Shown: piece after piece, positions 17,413 through 26,080 of the stretch
Layout of the letters: each line of letters begins with the position of its first letter
Numbering within the stretch: position 1 is the stretch's first letter
From: Devosia faecipullorum
Lineage (GTDB): Bacteria > Pseudomonadota > Alphaproteobacteria > Rhizobiales > Devosiaceae
Direction of reading: 5' to 3'
Length of the DNA: 64,000 nucleotides
Assembly (NCBI RefSeq): GCF_015158295.1
Contig: NZ_JACDXV010000001.1
Coordinates: 558,001 to 622,000 of the forward strand
The notes under the pieces: generated by a model
Told to the model about the DNA's origin: nothing
Databases searched by the model: none
What the model saw: the letters and a program-made list of their open reading frames with translations, nothing else
Made by a program: the position numbers and the translations under genes

Positions 17413-19539
17413 ATGGAAGCCGAAATCGATCTCCGCGCAATTTTAGGCTTTCTCGGGCGGCAGCTTCGCCTCATCCTCGCTGTTTTTCTCGCCGTTCTGG
17501 TCGCTGCGTCGGCGCTTGTCTTCGCCATGACCCCGCTATTCACCGCGACAACGCTGGTCATGGTCGATCCGTACGACAGAAATTTGCTTCTGCCGCAGAA
17601 CCAGCTTGGCCCCGCGCCGCCGGCCGATGTCCGCGTCGAAGGCGAGGTATTGCTGGCTCGGTCGGACAATGTGCTCCTCACGGTCATCGAGCGCGAAAAT
17701 CTGGTCGATAGCGACGAATTCGGCCCCGATCAGGGTCTTGCCGGCCTACTGTCTTTTCTACGCGAACCCAGCCCGCCCAATCCTGAGGAAGCGCTGCGCC
17801 AGACGTTGCGCAAGCTCGATGCACGGGTCAGCGCAAAGCGGCATCGGGGAACCTTTCTGTTGTCCATTTCGGCAAGCTCGGTCGATCCGGATCGGGCGGC
17901 GCTTTTGGCCAATGCGGTGGCCAAGGCCTATATCGACACGCAAGTCACCGCCAAGATCCAGAGCACCATGAATGCGCACGACGTATTGCGTGGGCAGGTC
18001 AATGCCGCGCGCGAGAGCGTCATCGACAGCGACGGCTCATTTGACAGTTTCATCGATACCAATCTGGACACGATCATCCGGCAGACCGGCAATGCCGAGC
18101 TCGCCGACATTCATGCCGAAATCGGCATGCTCGCGGCCCTGCGCCAATCCGAAGCCACCGAAATGGCGTCATTGCAGATGCAATTGGTTCAGCGCGAATA
18201 CGCTGCTTTTACCACAGGTCTGGCCGACGCCGCCGTCACCAGCCTGGAGCGGGAGAGACAGGAGCTTCTCGACCAGCTCGAGCGTAGCGGCGCCACTGCT
18301 GCCGAAACGGATTTGCAAGCTCGCCTGGCGCAGGTCGAAGACAATCTGCAATCGCGGGGCACCCAGGCCATTTCCGACCGCCAGGCCGAAATCCAGCGCA
18401 TGCACGCCATTGAGACATCCTCGCGCCAAAGCCTGCGAACCGCCATTCTGTCCGGCGGATTGTCCCGCGACACGCTCGCCGAAATCTACGACCTGCAGCA
18501 GCAGGCTGAGTTGGCCCGGCGTCAATACGACCAGTTGATGGCACGGTCCCAGCAATTGCAGGCGGAATCGGCGCTCCAGCTCGCCGATAGCCGGGTGGTT
18601 TCCCCGGCCTTGCGGCCAGGCAGCGCCAGCTTTCCCAATATTCCCAATCTGTTGCTGCTCGCGGCGGCCATCGGTCTCGCCGCCGGCATCATCGTGGCAT
18701 TTCTCTGCGAGCGCTTCGTTGGCGGCATCACCTCAGACGATCAACTGGCAATCATCGCCCGAACCAAGACCGCCCTGCCCGTGCCCCGCGCCAAAAAACA
18801 ACCCGATCACCACAGCATTGCCGATCTCGTCGTCACCGCGCCGATTTCAACATTTTCGGAAGCGATAAGGCGGATTCGCACCACGATTGACCACACGCTC
18901 GCCGTCAGGCTGGACGCAGATCCAGAACGCGCGCCGATCATCATGGTCACATCGGCCGCGCCCCTGGAGGGCAAAACCACTATGGCCCTGGCGCTGGCCC
19001 GGTCCTATGCTCAGGCTGGCCGCAATACTCTGCTGATCGATTGCGACCTGCGGCGGCCGGCGCTGCATGATCATCTCGGCGTGGAAGCCTCGGAGGGCCT
19101 GACGAACACGCTGAAATCCGGCGCACCGCTGGACAATTTCCGCACCGCGATGACCGAAGACCGGCAAACCGGCCTGCTCACTCTTATCGGCTCGCGGGCC
19201 AGCAGCGCCGCGACGGATCAATTGGTGGCCGGCCGGAATTTTGATCGCCTGCTGAATGCCGCCGCCCAGGCCTTCGAAATCGTCGTGCTGGATACCCCGC
19301 CCCTCGGGCCGATCGTGGACGGCACCTACATTGCTCGAAAATCCGACGTGGTGCTCATGGTGGTCAATTGGGCGTCCACTGCTCAGCAGGACATCCGCAA
19401 GGCTCTGCTATCGCTGGAAGCGGCTACCGGCGCGCATACGCGGCTCATTCCCGTGCTTAACCAGCAAAAGCGTTCCGCGCCCGCCTATTCTCGACGCTCC
19501 GGCGGCCTCTACGCCGACACGGGACCGGCGCCCCCCTGA
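17413..19539 (+). CDS. Wzc-like chain-length / export protein with BY-kinase domain
   Basis: A 708-residue inner-membrane protein combining a Wzz/Wzc periplasmic domain with a cytoplasmic tyrosine kinase. The first membrane helix is at about residues 18-38, the long periplasmic coiled-coil part fills about 40-410, and the second helix is near 412-433. The kinase has Walker A PLEGKTT (about 518), Walker A' LLIDCDLRRP (about 541) and Walker B VVLDTPP (about 624). The C-terminal tail has only two tyrosines (AYSRRSGGLY), fewer than the Tyr cluster of enterobacterial Wzc. It controls chain length and export with the outer-membrane porin, which is not in this window. ATG 17413 follows AGGA by six bases. 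Confidence 0.92.
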   Translation: MEAEIDLRAILGFLGRQLRLILAVFLAVLVAASALVFAMTPLFTATTLVMVDPYDRNLLLPQNQLGPAPPADVRVEGEVLLARSDNVLLTVIERENLVDSDEFGPDQGLAGLLSFLREPSPPNPEEALRQTLRKLDARVSAKRHRGTFLLSISASSVDPDRAALLANAVAKAYIDTQVTAKIQSTMNAHDVLRGQVNAARESVIDSDGSFDSFIDTNLDTIIRQTGNAELADIHAEIGMLAALRQSEATEMASLQMQLVQREYAAFTTGLADAAVTSLERERQELLDQLERSGATAAETDLQARLAQVEDNLQSRGTQAISDRQAEIQRMHAIETSSRQSLRTAILSGGLSRDTLAEIYDLQQQAELARRQYDQLMARSQQLQAESALQLADSRVVSPALRPGSASFPNIPNLLLLAAAIGLAAGIIVAFLCERFVGGITSDDQLAIIARTKTALPVPRAKKQPDHHSIADLVVTAPISTFSEAIRRIRTTIDHTLAVRLDADPERAPIIMVTSAAPLEGKTTMALALARSYAQAGRNTLLIDCDLRRPALHDHLGVEASEGLTNTLKSGAPLDNFRTAMTEDRQTGLLTLIGSRASSAATDQLVAGRNFDRLLNAAAQAFEIVVLDTPPLGPIVDGTYIARKSDVVLMVVNWASTAQQDIRKALLSLEAATGAHTRLIPVLNQQKRSAPAYSRRSGGLYADTGPAPP

Positions 19540-19575
19540 TGCGTTCGTCCGGGGCCCGGCATCGGCCAAATTCGC

Positions 19576-20310
19576 CTAGCTGCCGGTGCCACCGCTGAAC
19601 TCGCGCCGCAGGGTCCGCAGCAAGATCCGGCAATCCAGCGCCAGGCTCCAGTTCTGAATATAGGCGATATCGTGGTTGATCCTGTCCACTGCCAATCCCG
19701 GCTCCGCTATCGGTCCACGCAAACCATTGGCCTGCGCCCATCCGGTAAGGCCCGGCCGGACATTGGTTCGCAGGTGATAATAGGGCACGACCTCCCGATA
19801 GAGCCGGCCGGCAACACGCATATCGGGCACGTGCGGGCGAGGGCCGACCAGCGACATGTCGCCCATCAGCACGTTGATGAGCTGCGGCAGTTCATCCATG
19901 CTGGTTTTGCGCAGGAAATGTCCCAGCGGCGTGATCTGCTCTACGTCCGACCCGCCCCGCATCGACCTGAATTTATAGACGTCAAAAAGCTTGCCGCCCA
20001 AGCCTTCGCGCTGCTGGCGGAAGAAAACCGCCCCCGGACTGGTCACCTTGACCAGCACGGCCACGCCGACCAGCAAGGGCAGCAACAACACGAGCCCGAC
20101 AAACGCCAGCGCAAGATCCAGCGCGCGCTTGGAAAAGCCATTGACGCGAAGGCTGTCCACCGCCGCCGGAACCGCAATGCTCTGCATGCGCAGCTTCAGC
20201 CCGCTCTGGCTGAGACACAGCCCTTGTCCGTCAAGGACAGCCATGCCGGAGCCAACGGCTGCGTCCCGCGACGGCCTATTCGCGATGGCGGTCCAATCGT
20301 ACAGTGTCAT
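19576..20310 (-). CDS. Undecaprenyl-phosphate sugar phosphotransferase (ExoY/WcaJ C-terminal type)
   Basis: A 244-residue polyprenol-phosphate hexose-1-phosphate transferase that starts each repeat unit by placing the first sugar phosphate on undecaprenyl phosphate. One membrane segment at about residues 66-88 is followed by the catalytic domain with KFRSMRG, DELPQLINVL, GDMSLVGPRP and VRPGLTGWAQ. It is the short ExoY form, lacking the extra N-terminal membrane domain of WcaJ. It faces the wzc-like gene in convergent orientation, with only 36 bases between the stops. Confidence 0.93.
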   Translation of the reverse strand: MTLYDWTAIANRPSRDAAVGSGMAVLDGQGLCLSQSGLKLRMQSIAVPAAVDSLRVNGFSKRALDLALAFVGLVLLLPLLVGVAVLVKVTSPGAVFFRQQREGLGGKLFDVYKFRSMRGGSDVEQITPLGHFLRKTSMDELPQLINVLMGDMSLVGPRPHVPDMRVAGRLYREVVPYYHLRTNVRPGLTGWAQANGLRGPIAEPGLAVDRINHDIAYIQNWSLALDCRILLRTLRREFSGGTGS

Positions 20311-20509
20311 CGTACTCTCGACGAATTTATGACTGTAGAATGAGCTTTACCCGGCGTCGCACATGCCGTCGTCGCAACAACAATATCCAGCTGGCAATTA
20401 GATCGGCCCGCATGCCATGCATAGGACGACGCATCCCCGGCATCGCCGCCACTACGTAGAGTAACGAAGCTGGTTTCCAGCCGCAGGTCAAGCCGGCGCA
20501 GCAGATAGT

Positions 20510-21943
20510 CTAAAAAGCCAGATCGACCCCGCCCCCGGTCTCGCGCGCGGCGATGGCCATGCCCCAATCGAGCAGCGAGCGTGCCAGCTCGAGCGTCGGC
20601 GCCTCCACATAGCAGCGCAGTTCCGGCGCATTTCCCGAGGCTCGAAAATGCACCATGCCTTGGGGCGACAGGTGAAACTGCATGCCATCGATCGGCGAAA
20701 GCCTTCCGATACGGCGAGGTGCGAACAGGGCCTCGGCATAGTCCTTCTCTTCCCCAAGCCGCCGCAGGAAATGCGCGCTGCGCTCGCTCGGCACGTCGGG
20801 CAGACGGTCGGCGAGTGCAACTTGCAGCGGCAAATCCGCCACCAGAGCGTTGATAGTCTGCCCACGCTTTGCCGCCGCGCCCAGCACGCAAAGCAGCGGC
20901 AAGATGGCGTCGCGCGTCTCCAGCGGCGACAGGAGGCGCCCATTCGTCATGACGTCCTTGCCGACGAAGGTTCCGCCATTGGCCTCGAAACCAATGGCTG
21001 GCCCATCCGCTCTGGCAAGCCCCTCCACCACATAGGGCGATCCCACCCGCGTGCGGATGACGGCGGAGAAATAGCCCATGCGTTCGATGGCCGAATTGGA
21101 CGTCACCGGAGTGACCACGCTGCGCGCGCCGAGATAAGCGGCGGTGACGAGCCCAAGAATGTCGCCGCGCACGAACTCGCCCTTGGCGTCCATAAGCAGC
21201 GGTCTGTCGCCATCGCCATCGGCCGAGACCACGGCGTCGAGCCCATGCTGTTCGACCCAGTTGCGCAACGGTTGGAACACCGCGTCTCCAAAGGCCTCGG
21301 TATCGACCGGAACGAACCCGTCAATGCGTCCGAGACTGATCGTTTCCGCCCCGAATTGGCGGAGAATTCTGGTCAGAAAGTCGCGCGCCACGCTGGAATG
21401 TTCGAAAACGCCGATACGCAATCCCGCCAGCGCCTCCTTGGGCAGCAAATGGTCGAAGCGCTCGACATAGCGCTCCGAGGCCAGCTCGAACTGGTCCTGC
21501 GAAACGAAATCCCGATCAGCAATCTCTTCGTCGCGCAGCGCCGACATTATGCCGGCTTCATCGGCTTTGCTGATCTCCCCGCCCGGCAGGTAGAATTTCA
21601 GCCCATTCCGGTCCGCCGGAATATGGCTGCCGGTGATCATGATGGCCGGACCACCCAATGCCATGGCGTGATTGGCAAGGGCCGGAGTGGGGATGGCGCC
21701 GCAATCGATGGGCGACAAACCCGCCTCTGCAATGGCAATGGCGCAATCGCGCTGGATGGCGGCGCTGGAGGGGCGAAAGTCACGCGCGAGGAACACCTGC
21801 CCGCCCCCAATCATGCCGATCCGGGAGAGATGGCGCAGAAACGCAGCGGTATATTGCCTTGCCGACTGCCCTTCGAGTTCCACGGCAAGGCCACGCAGGC
21901 CACTCGTTCCAAATTTCAGGCTGCTTCCATGCATATCGCTCAT
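20510..21943 (-). CDS. manB: Phosphomannomutase / phosphoglucomutase family
   Basis: A 477-residue alpha-D-phosphohexomutase that interconverts mannose-6-phosphate and mannose-1-phosphate. The phosphoserine loop TGSHIPADRNG has its serine at residue 106; the metal loop DGDGDRP is near residue 240 and the sugar-binding FEANGG near 320. The early GTSGLRG is typical. The histidine-for-asparagine change in TGSHIP (usual TASHNP) also occurs in CpsG/ManB proteins of polysaccharide loci. Its ATG overlaps the stop of the epimerase gene (ATGA). It completes GDP-mannose synthesis with manC. Confidence 0.93.
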   Translation of the reverse strand: MSDMHGSSLKFGTSGLRGLAVELEGQSARQYTAAFLRHLSRIGMIGGGQVFLARDFRPSSAAIQRDCAIAIAEAGLSPIDCGAIPTPALANHAMALGGPAIMITGSHIPADRNGLKFYLPGGEISKADEAGIMSALRDEEIADRDFVSQDQFELASERYVERFDHLLPKEALAGLRIGVFEHSSVARDFLTRILRQFGAETISLGRIDGFVPVDTEAFGDAVFQPLRNWVEQHGLDAVVSADGDGDRPLLMDAKGEFVRGDILGLVTAAYLGARSVVTPVTSNSAIERMGYFSAVIRTRVGSPYVVEGLARADGPAIGFEANGGTFVGKDVMTNGRLLSPLETRDAILPLLCVLGAAAKRGQTINALVADLPLQVALADRLPDVPSERSAHFLRRLGEEKDYAEALFAPRRIGRLSPIDGMQFHLSPQGMVHFRASGNAPELRCYVEAPTLELARSLLDWGMAIAARETGGGVDLAF

Positions 21944-22950
21944 CTGATCCCGGTATAGCGGTAATAAGGCCCGAACCAGTCGATGAAGTGACGCACGCCC
22001 GTGGCCAAAGGCGTTGCAGGCAGCCTGCCGACCAGGGTCTCCAATAGCTTGGTATCGGCATCGGTGGCAAATACGTCACCCTGCTGCATCGGCAGCATAT
22101 TCATCTGCGCTGGGCGCCCGATAGTGTCCTCGACTGCCCGGATGAAATCCATGAGAACGGTCGGATGTCCGCCGCCAATATTCACCACCCGAAAGGGCGC
22201 CACCGGCGAGAGACTGTCATGGGCGACCGGCTGGCCCATTTCCGGCACGACCGGGATCAGGCCGGCAATGGCATTGATGAGATCGTCCACATAGGTGAAG
22301 TCGCGGCGCATCTTGCCTTGTCCATAGACGTCGATGGCTCGGCCCTCGAACATGGCGCTAGCGAATTTGAACAGCGCCATGTCGGGCCGCCCCCAAGGCC
22401 CATAGACGGTGAAGAACCTCAGACAGGTCGCCGGAATTCCAAACAAATGCGAATAGGAATGCACCATGGCTTCGCCAGATTTCTTGGTCGCCGCATAGAG
22501 CGAAACCGGTCCGTCGGCGCGGTCGGTTTCGGCGAAGGGCAATTTGATATTGCCGCCATAGACCGAACTGGTGGAGGCAAAAATCAGGTGTCGCGGCGGC
22601 GTGGCGCGCGCCGCTTCCAATAGATTGGCGGTGCCGACCAGATTGGACTGGATATAGCTCTGCGGCGCTTCGATGCTGTAGCGAACCCCCGCCTGCGCCG
22701 CCAGGTGCACGATAATGTCGGCCCTGGCATCCGCTATGCTTTGCGACAGCAATGCGGCATTTTCCAGCATGCCTTCGACCTGCCGAAATTTGGCGGACCG
22801 GGCCAGAATCTCGAGCCGCGCGCGCTTCAGGGCGGGATCGTAATAATCGGTAACCCCGTCATATCCAGTCACGTCATGGCCCGCATCCAGCAGATGCCGC
22901 GCGAGATGAAATCCAATGAACCCGGCTGTACCCGTAATGAAAACTTTCAC
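21940..22950 (-). CDS. UDP-glucuronate 4-epimerase-like NAD-dependent epimerase
   Basis: A 336-residue extended short-chain dehydrogenase. It has GTAGFIGFHLA at the N-terminus, SSVYGG and YAATKKSGE for the Ser-Tyr-Lys centre, FFTVYGPWGRPDMA and the C-terminal QQGDVFATDAD, which are typical of UDP-glucuronate 4-epimerases (LpsL/CapI group) that make UDP-galacturonate. This would give the polymer an acidic sugar. It is the first gene of a three-gene minus-strand set (epimerase, manB, and after a 199-base gap the sugar-phosphate transferase). Confidence 0.88.
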   Translation of the reverse strand: MKVFITGTAGFIGFHLARHLLDAGHDVTGYDGVTDYYDPALKRARLEILARSAKFRQVEGMLENAALLSQSIADARADIIVHLAAQAGVRYSIEAPQSYIQSNLVGTANLLEAARATPPRHLIFASTSSVYGGNIKLPFAETDRADGPVSLYAATKKSGEAMVHSYSHLFGIPATCLRFFTVYGPWGRPDMALFKFASAMFEGRAIDVYGQGKMRRDFTYVDDLINAIAGLIPVVPEMGQPVAHDSLSPVAPFRVVNIGGGHPTVLMDFIRAVEDTIGRPAQMNMLPMQQGDVFATDADTKLLETLVGRLPATPLATGVRHFIDWFGPYYRYTGIR

Positions 22951-23080
22951 GAACCACCTGTGCCGATATGTTCAGTGCGGGCATATCCTGCCGAAAAACA
23001 GGGCCGTCGGGCAAGCACCGACAATCAGCGCCACCCCATCGCAATCCGCGACAGTTTACAGAATTAGCCTTCCCCGTGCC

Positions 23081-23112
23081 ATCGTCATTGCCGGCTCGTC
23101 CGGGCGATCCGG
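23081..23112. repeat. REP-like half element
   Basis: A single imperfect palindrome ATCGTCATTGCCGGCTCG followed by TCCGGGCGATCC, the left half of the dispersed BIME-like family described at 27921-28000. It lies between the epimerase start and the transglycosylase stop. Confidence 0.7.
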
Positions 23113-23134
23113 TGCACAATGCCGCCAATCACCA

Positions 23135-23941
23135 CTATTGCTGATAGAGCTGGGTAAAGAATGCAGCGCCGACTTCTCCATCCTCCATCGCCCTCGTCGC
23201 CGCCTCGGGCTCGGTCAGGAACAGGCCGGTAAAGGACATGTCTTCTCGCGAAAAGCGCGATGGGATTGGCGGTGGCGATTCCCGGCCCGCGCCCTGCCCC
23301 GCAGCCTGCTGCGTGGAAAAGTTCGCGCTCGGCTCCGACGCATGCTTGGCGGTCAGCACCTGATAGACCTGCCTTATGGTGCGCGCCGCTCCGCTCTGGT
23401 CGTAGAAAATCGCCCTATTGGCCTGCGCCTGCCGCGGAAACAGATTGACCGCCACCTGATCGGGATTTTGCAGGCCGGCGCGAAACATTTTCTCGGCGCC
23501 CTGCGCACCGAGAAAATGCGCGATATAGAGTTCACCCGGGCTGGGCATGCGCCCGAACGCCGTCTTGAGATAGTCGCCGTTCGACCGTGTGAAGGCGGCG
23601 GCAAGATCGGCGGCGATCTGCGGGTCTTCGCGCAGTTTCAGGATCTGGGCCCGCCGCGCCGGATCGCGCACCACATAATCGCCGCCGGAAACCTCGATCT
23701 GGTCGGCATAGGCCTGATAGCCCAGGCGCGGTCCGTCCTGCTTCATCACCTGGAGCCAGGTGCCTTCGAGGAATTGAAACAGCCCCACCGCCGACGATGT
23801 GCCCGCCTTGGCTTGCGGGTTGAGGCTGCTTTCTCGGATCGCGGTCTGCAACAGATAGCCAAAATCCACCCCGCTGCGATTGCTCGCCGATGTCAGCGCG
23901 CTGGCGAGATTCTGGGGAATCGAAATCGGCTGAACACCCAT
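23135..23941 (-). CDS. Lytic transglycosylase (SLT) domain protein
   Basis: A 268-residue murein transglycosylase-like protein. The SLT core is at about residues 15-75, with catalytic glutamate in AIRESSLNP and the following SSAVGLFQFLEGTW. The rest has no known domain, though LYIAHFLGAQGAEKMF is a second conserved block seen in flagellar-type and phage-type transglycosylases. No clear signal peptide is present, so export may depend on another route or the enzyme may act with a secretion apparatus. It stands alone between the polysaccharide locus and a nitroreductase gene. Confidence 0.85.
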   Translation of the reverse strand: MGVQPISIPQNLASALTSASNRSGVDFGYLLQTAIRESSLNPQAKAGTSSAVGLFQFLEGTWLQVMKQDGPRLGYQAYADQIEVSGGDYVVRDPARRAQILKLREDPQIAADLAAAFTRSNGDYLKTAFGRMPSPGELYIAHFLGAQGAEKMFRAGLQNPDQVAVNLFPRQAQANRAIFYDQSGAARTIRQVYQVLTAKHASEPSANFSTQQAAGQGAGRESPPPIPSRFSREDMSFTGLFLTEPEAATRAMEDGEVGAAFFTQLYQQ

Positions 23942-24025
23942 TATCGGGCTTTCACATGGGAATCGCAGGTTAACGGATCATTGCGGTAACGCGTTAATAA
24001 GCCATTAACCAAGCCTAAGGCGCGG

Positions 24026-24610
24026 TTAAGATCTGTCCTGCCAGCGCGTCACCACCTCGGCCAGCGCCGGGCGGGGCCGGTCCTCGATCAATGTGGCAGG
24101 CGTGCCGACATGCACGAAACCAACGAATTGCTCGCCCTGCCCGGCTCCCAGCATCTGCGCTGCCTCCGCATCGAAGGTGAACCAGCGCGTCACCCAGCAT
24201 GCAGCATAGCCAAGGGCAAAGGCCCCATGCACCAGATTGAAAGCGACATTGCCCGCCGACAGAACCTGTTCCAGTTCCGGCACTTTCGGATGGTCCTTGG
24301 GAGCCGAAATCACGCCGATGGTGAGGGGCGCTGGCAGGAAACGGTTGCGCTCCACCTCCAGCCCCGCTTCGTCGAGGCCAGGATTGCGCCGCGCGGCGAT
24401 CTCCGCCAGCCTCTCACCGGCGGCACGGCGCGCCTCGCCCTCGATGACGACCAGCCGCCAGGGCGTGATCTTGCCGTGATCGGGCACCCGCGTGGCAATG
24501 GTCAACAGGGTTTCGATCTCTTCCGCCGACGGCCCCGGCTCCTTGAGAAAGGCCAGCCCCACCGAGCGGCGGGTCAGCAGATAATCGCGCAGGGCGGGAT
24601 TGGCAGGCAT
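24026..24610 (-). CDS. Nitroreductase family protein
   Basis: A 194-residue FMN-dependent oxidoreductase of the YdjA-like small nitroreductase group. Conserved features are the N-terminal LLTRRSVGLAFL (FMN-contacting Arg-Arg-Ser), RVPDHGKITPWRLVVI, and the later GYAACWVTRW. The start ATG at 24610 is six bases after AGGAG; the same frame stays open to 25156 only because it mirrors the neighbouring gene. It is divergent from the secreted protein at 24804 with about 190 bases between. The natural substrate is unknown. Confidence 0.9.
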   Translation of the reverse strand: MPANPALRDYLLTRRSVGLAFLKEPGPSAEEIETLLTIATRVPDHGKITPWRLVVIEGEARRAAGERLAEIAARRNPGLDEAGLEVERNRFLPAPLTIGVISAPKDHPKVPELEQVLSAGNVAFNLVHGAFALGYAACWVTRWFTFDAEAAQMLGAGQGEQFVGFVHVGTPATLIEDRPRPALAEVVTRWQDRS

Positions 24611-24803
24611 CACATTCTCCTTTGTCGGCAGACTGATACCCCCCAACTCTGCCCACGGCAAAGGGAACAGCGCGAAAAAGCTGCGATCGGCCACTGCCCT
24701 GTTTAAAAGCCCTGCCGTTTGTGACACAGCTTTTCCCCAATCGCGGTCTAGCTTTACTGGAAGGATTCGGCCGCCCTTTCGACACGGCTGCCCGGGAGTT
24801 CTC

Positions 24804-25778
24804 ATGCGTTTCGTAGCGCTTATCGCGATAGTTCTCGGATTGACCGGCCTTGCCCTCCCGCCAGTCTCCATCATGCCCGTCGCGGCGCAGGAGCAGGCGG
24901 ATTTTCCACCCCTGCCCCGCCCCCGGCCCGACCGCAACGCCGCCGAAACTCCTCCGCCGCCGGTGCCGACCGCTGAGCAAAGCGCGGCCACAGAGGCAAT
25001 CGCGGCACTGACCCGGGCGCCGCAACCCGTGAGCCTCACGGCCCGCATAACTGGCGAGGGCATGCCCATCCCCAGCGGCCTGATCTGGCGGGTTTTTGAT
25101 GCCGCGCCGGACGCCAATGGCGAATTGGCGCTGGTCGCCAAGACGGAAAGCGGCAATGCCAGCCTCGAACTACCGCCCGGCGAATATGTGGTGCACCTTG
25201 GCTATGGCCGGGCACAGATCAGCGAAAACCTCTCGGTCCAGCCCGGCGGCAGCCATCTGGACATCGTGCTTGAGGCTGGCGCTTTGCGGCTCAATTCCGC
25301 CGTCACCGGCGACATTGCCATTTCCCCGTCTCTGCTGAAATTCGACATCCTCACCACCGGCCCGGGTGCCGAACGAGCCGTGGTTGCCGAAAATATCCCT
25401 CCTAACGAAATCGTCACGCTCAATGCCGGCACCTACCAGGTCGTTTCGCATTTCGGCCAGATCAATGCCGTCGTCCGCGCTGATCTGCGCGTCGAGCCGG
25501 GCCAGCTGACCGATGCCACGCTTTATCACCACGCCTCCGAAGTCTCGTTCAAGCTGGTTTCCGAAGCGGGCGGCGAGGCCATTGCCGACGTCGAATGGAC
25601 GGTCAAGAGCGCCGACGGCACGACGATTTTCACCGAGCGCGGCGCCTTCCCCTCTGCCGTGCTCTCCGAGGGCGAATACCTCGTCTTCGCGAAGCTGGGC
25701 GACCAAGTCTATAATCGCGAAGTGGAAGTGCGTCCCGGTGCGCAGCGGGAGATCGAAGTTCTGACCTCGATTTATTGA
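24804..25778 (+). CDS. Secreted protein of unknown function with repeated beta-sandwich segments
   Basis: A 324-residue exported protein. The N-terminal 29 residues form a signal peptide ending ...MPVAAQ, followed by a proline-rich linker (FPPLPRPRPDRN... PPPPVP). The remainder has about three similar segments of roughly 80 residues, each with a pattern like 'IW.VFDA..DANGELALVAKTES..ASLELPPGEYVVHLGYG', reminiscent of carboxypeptidase-regulatory or PEGA-type beta folds. The third segment (VEWTVKSADGTTIF ... LSEGEYLVFAKLG) repeats it clearly. ATG 24804 has GGGAG five bases upstream. I do not know a function; a periplasmic or surface-binding role is a guess. Confidence 0.8.
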   Translation: MRFVALIAIVLGLTGLALPPVSIMPVAAQEQADFPPLPRPRPDRNAAETPPPPVPTAEQSAATEAIAALTRAPQPVSLTARITGEGMPIPSGLIWRVFDAAPDANGELALVAKTESGNASLELPPGEYVVHLGYGRAQISENLSVQPGGSHLDIVLEAGALRLNSAVTGDIAISPSLLKFDILTTGPGAERAVVAENIPPNEIVTLNAGTYQVVSHFGQINAVVRADLRVEPGQLTDATLYHHASEVSFKLVSEAGGEAIADVEWTVKSADGTTIFTERGAFPSAVLSEGEYLVFAKLGDQVYNREVEVRPGAQREIEVLTSIY

Positions 25779-26080
25779 AGTCAGGCCCGCCCCCACATGC
25801 CACCCTCAGGTCGTTGCAGAACAAGGAATGCTCGCCTCGAGCGCGAGGGAGACTATCTCGGCGGAGCAGGCGGGGCCTGTTCCCCACCCGCAAAGCGTCA
25901 CCCTCGGGCCTGACCCGAGGGCTTTGGCAAAGGAGCCCCCGCTCAAACCTTCCGCGCCAGGTCGTGGCGCGGCTGTCACGCTTGTATTCATATTCTTCAC
26001 CCCCCCTCGACTCCGAGGTGTCTTCGGTTGAATCTTATTCTGCCCCCCATCAGAAATTTCGTATGAAACGGGAGAAATTT
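25779..26080. repeat. Intergenic region with GC-rich palindromes of a second REP-like kind
   Basis: About 300 bases between two secreted-protein genes. It contains the palindrome CCCTCGGGCCTGACCCGAGGG near 25901-25921 and GCGCCAGGTCGTGGCGCGG near 25957-25975, of a style different from the BIME family elsewhere in the window. The end (25985-26080) is A/T-richer and probably carries the promoter of the following gene. No gene is supported here, though the downstream frame is open through it. Confidence 0.45.
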
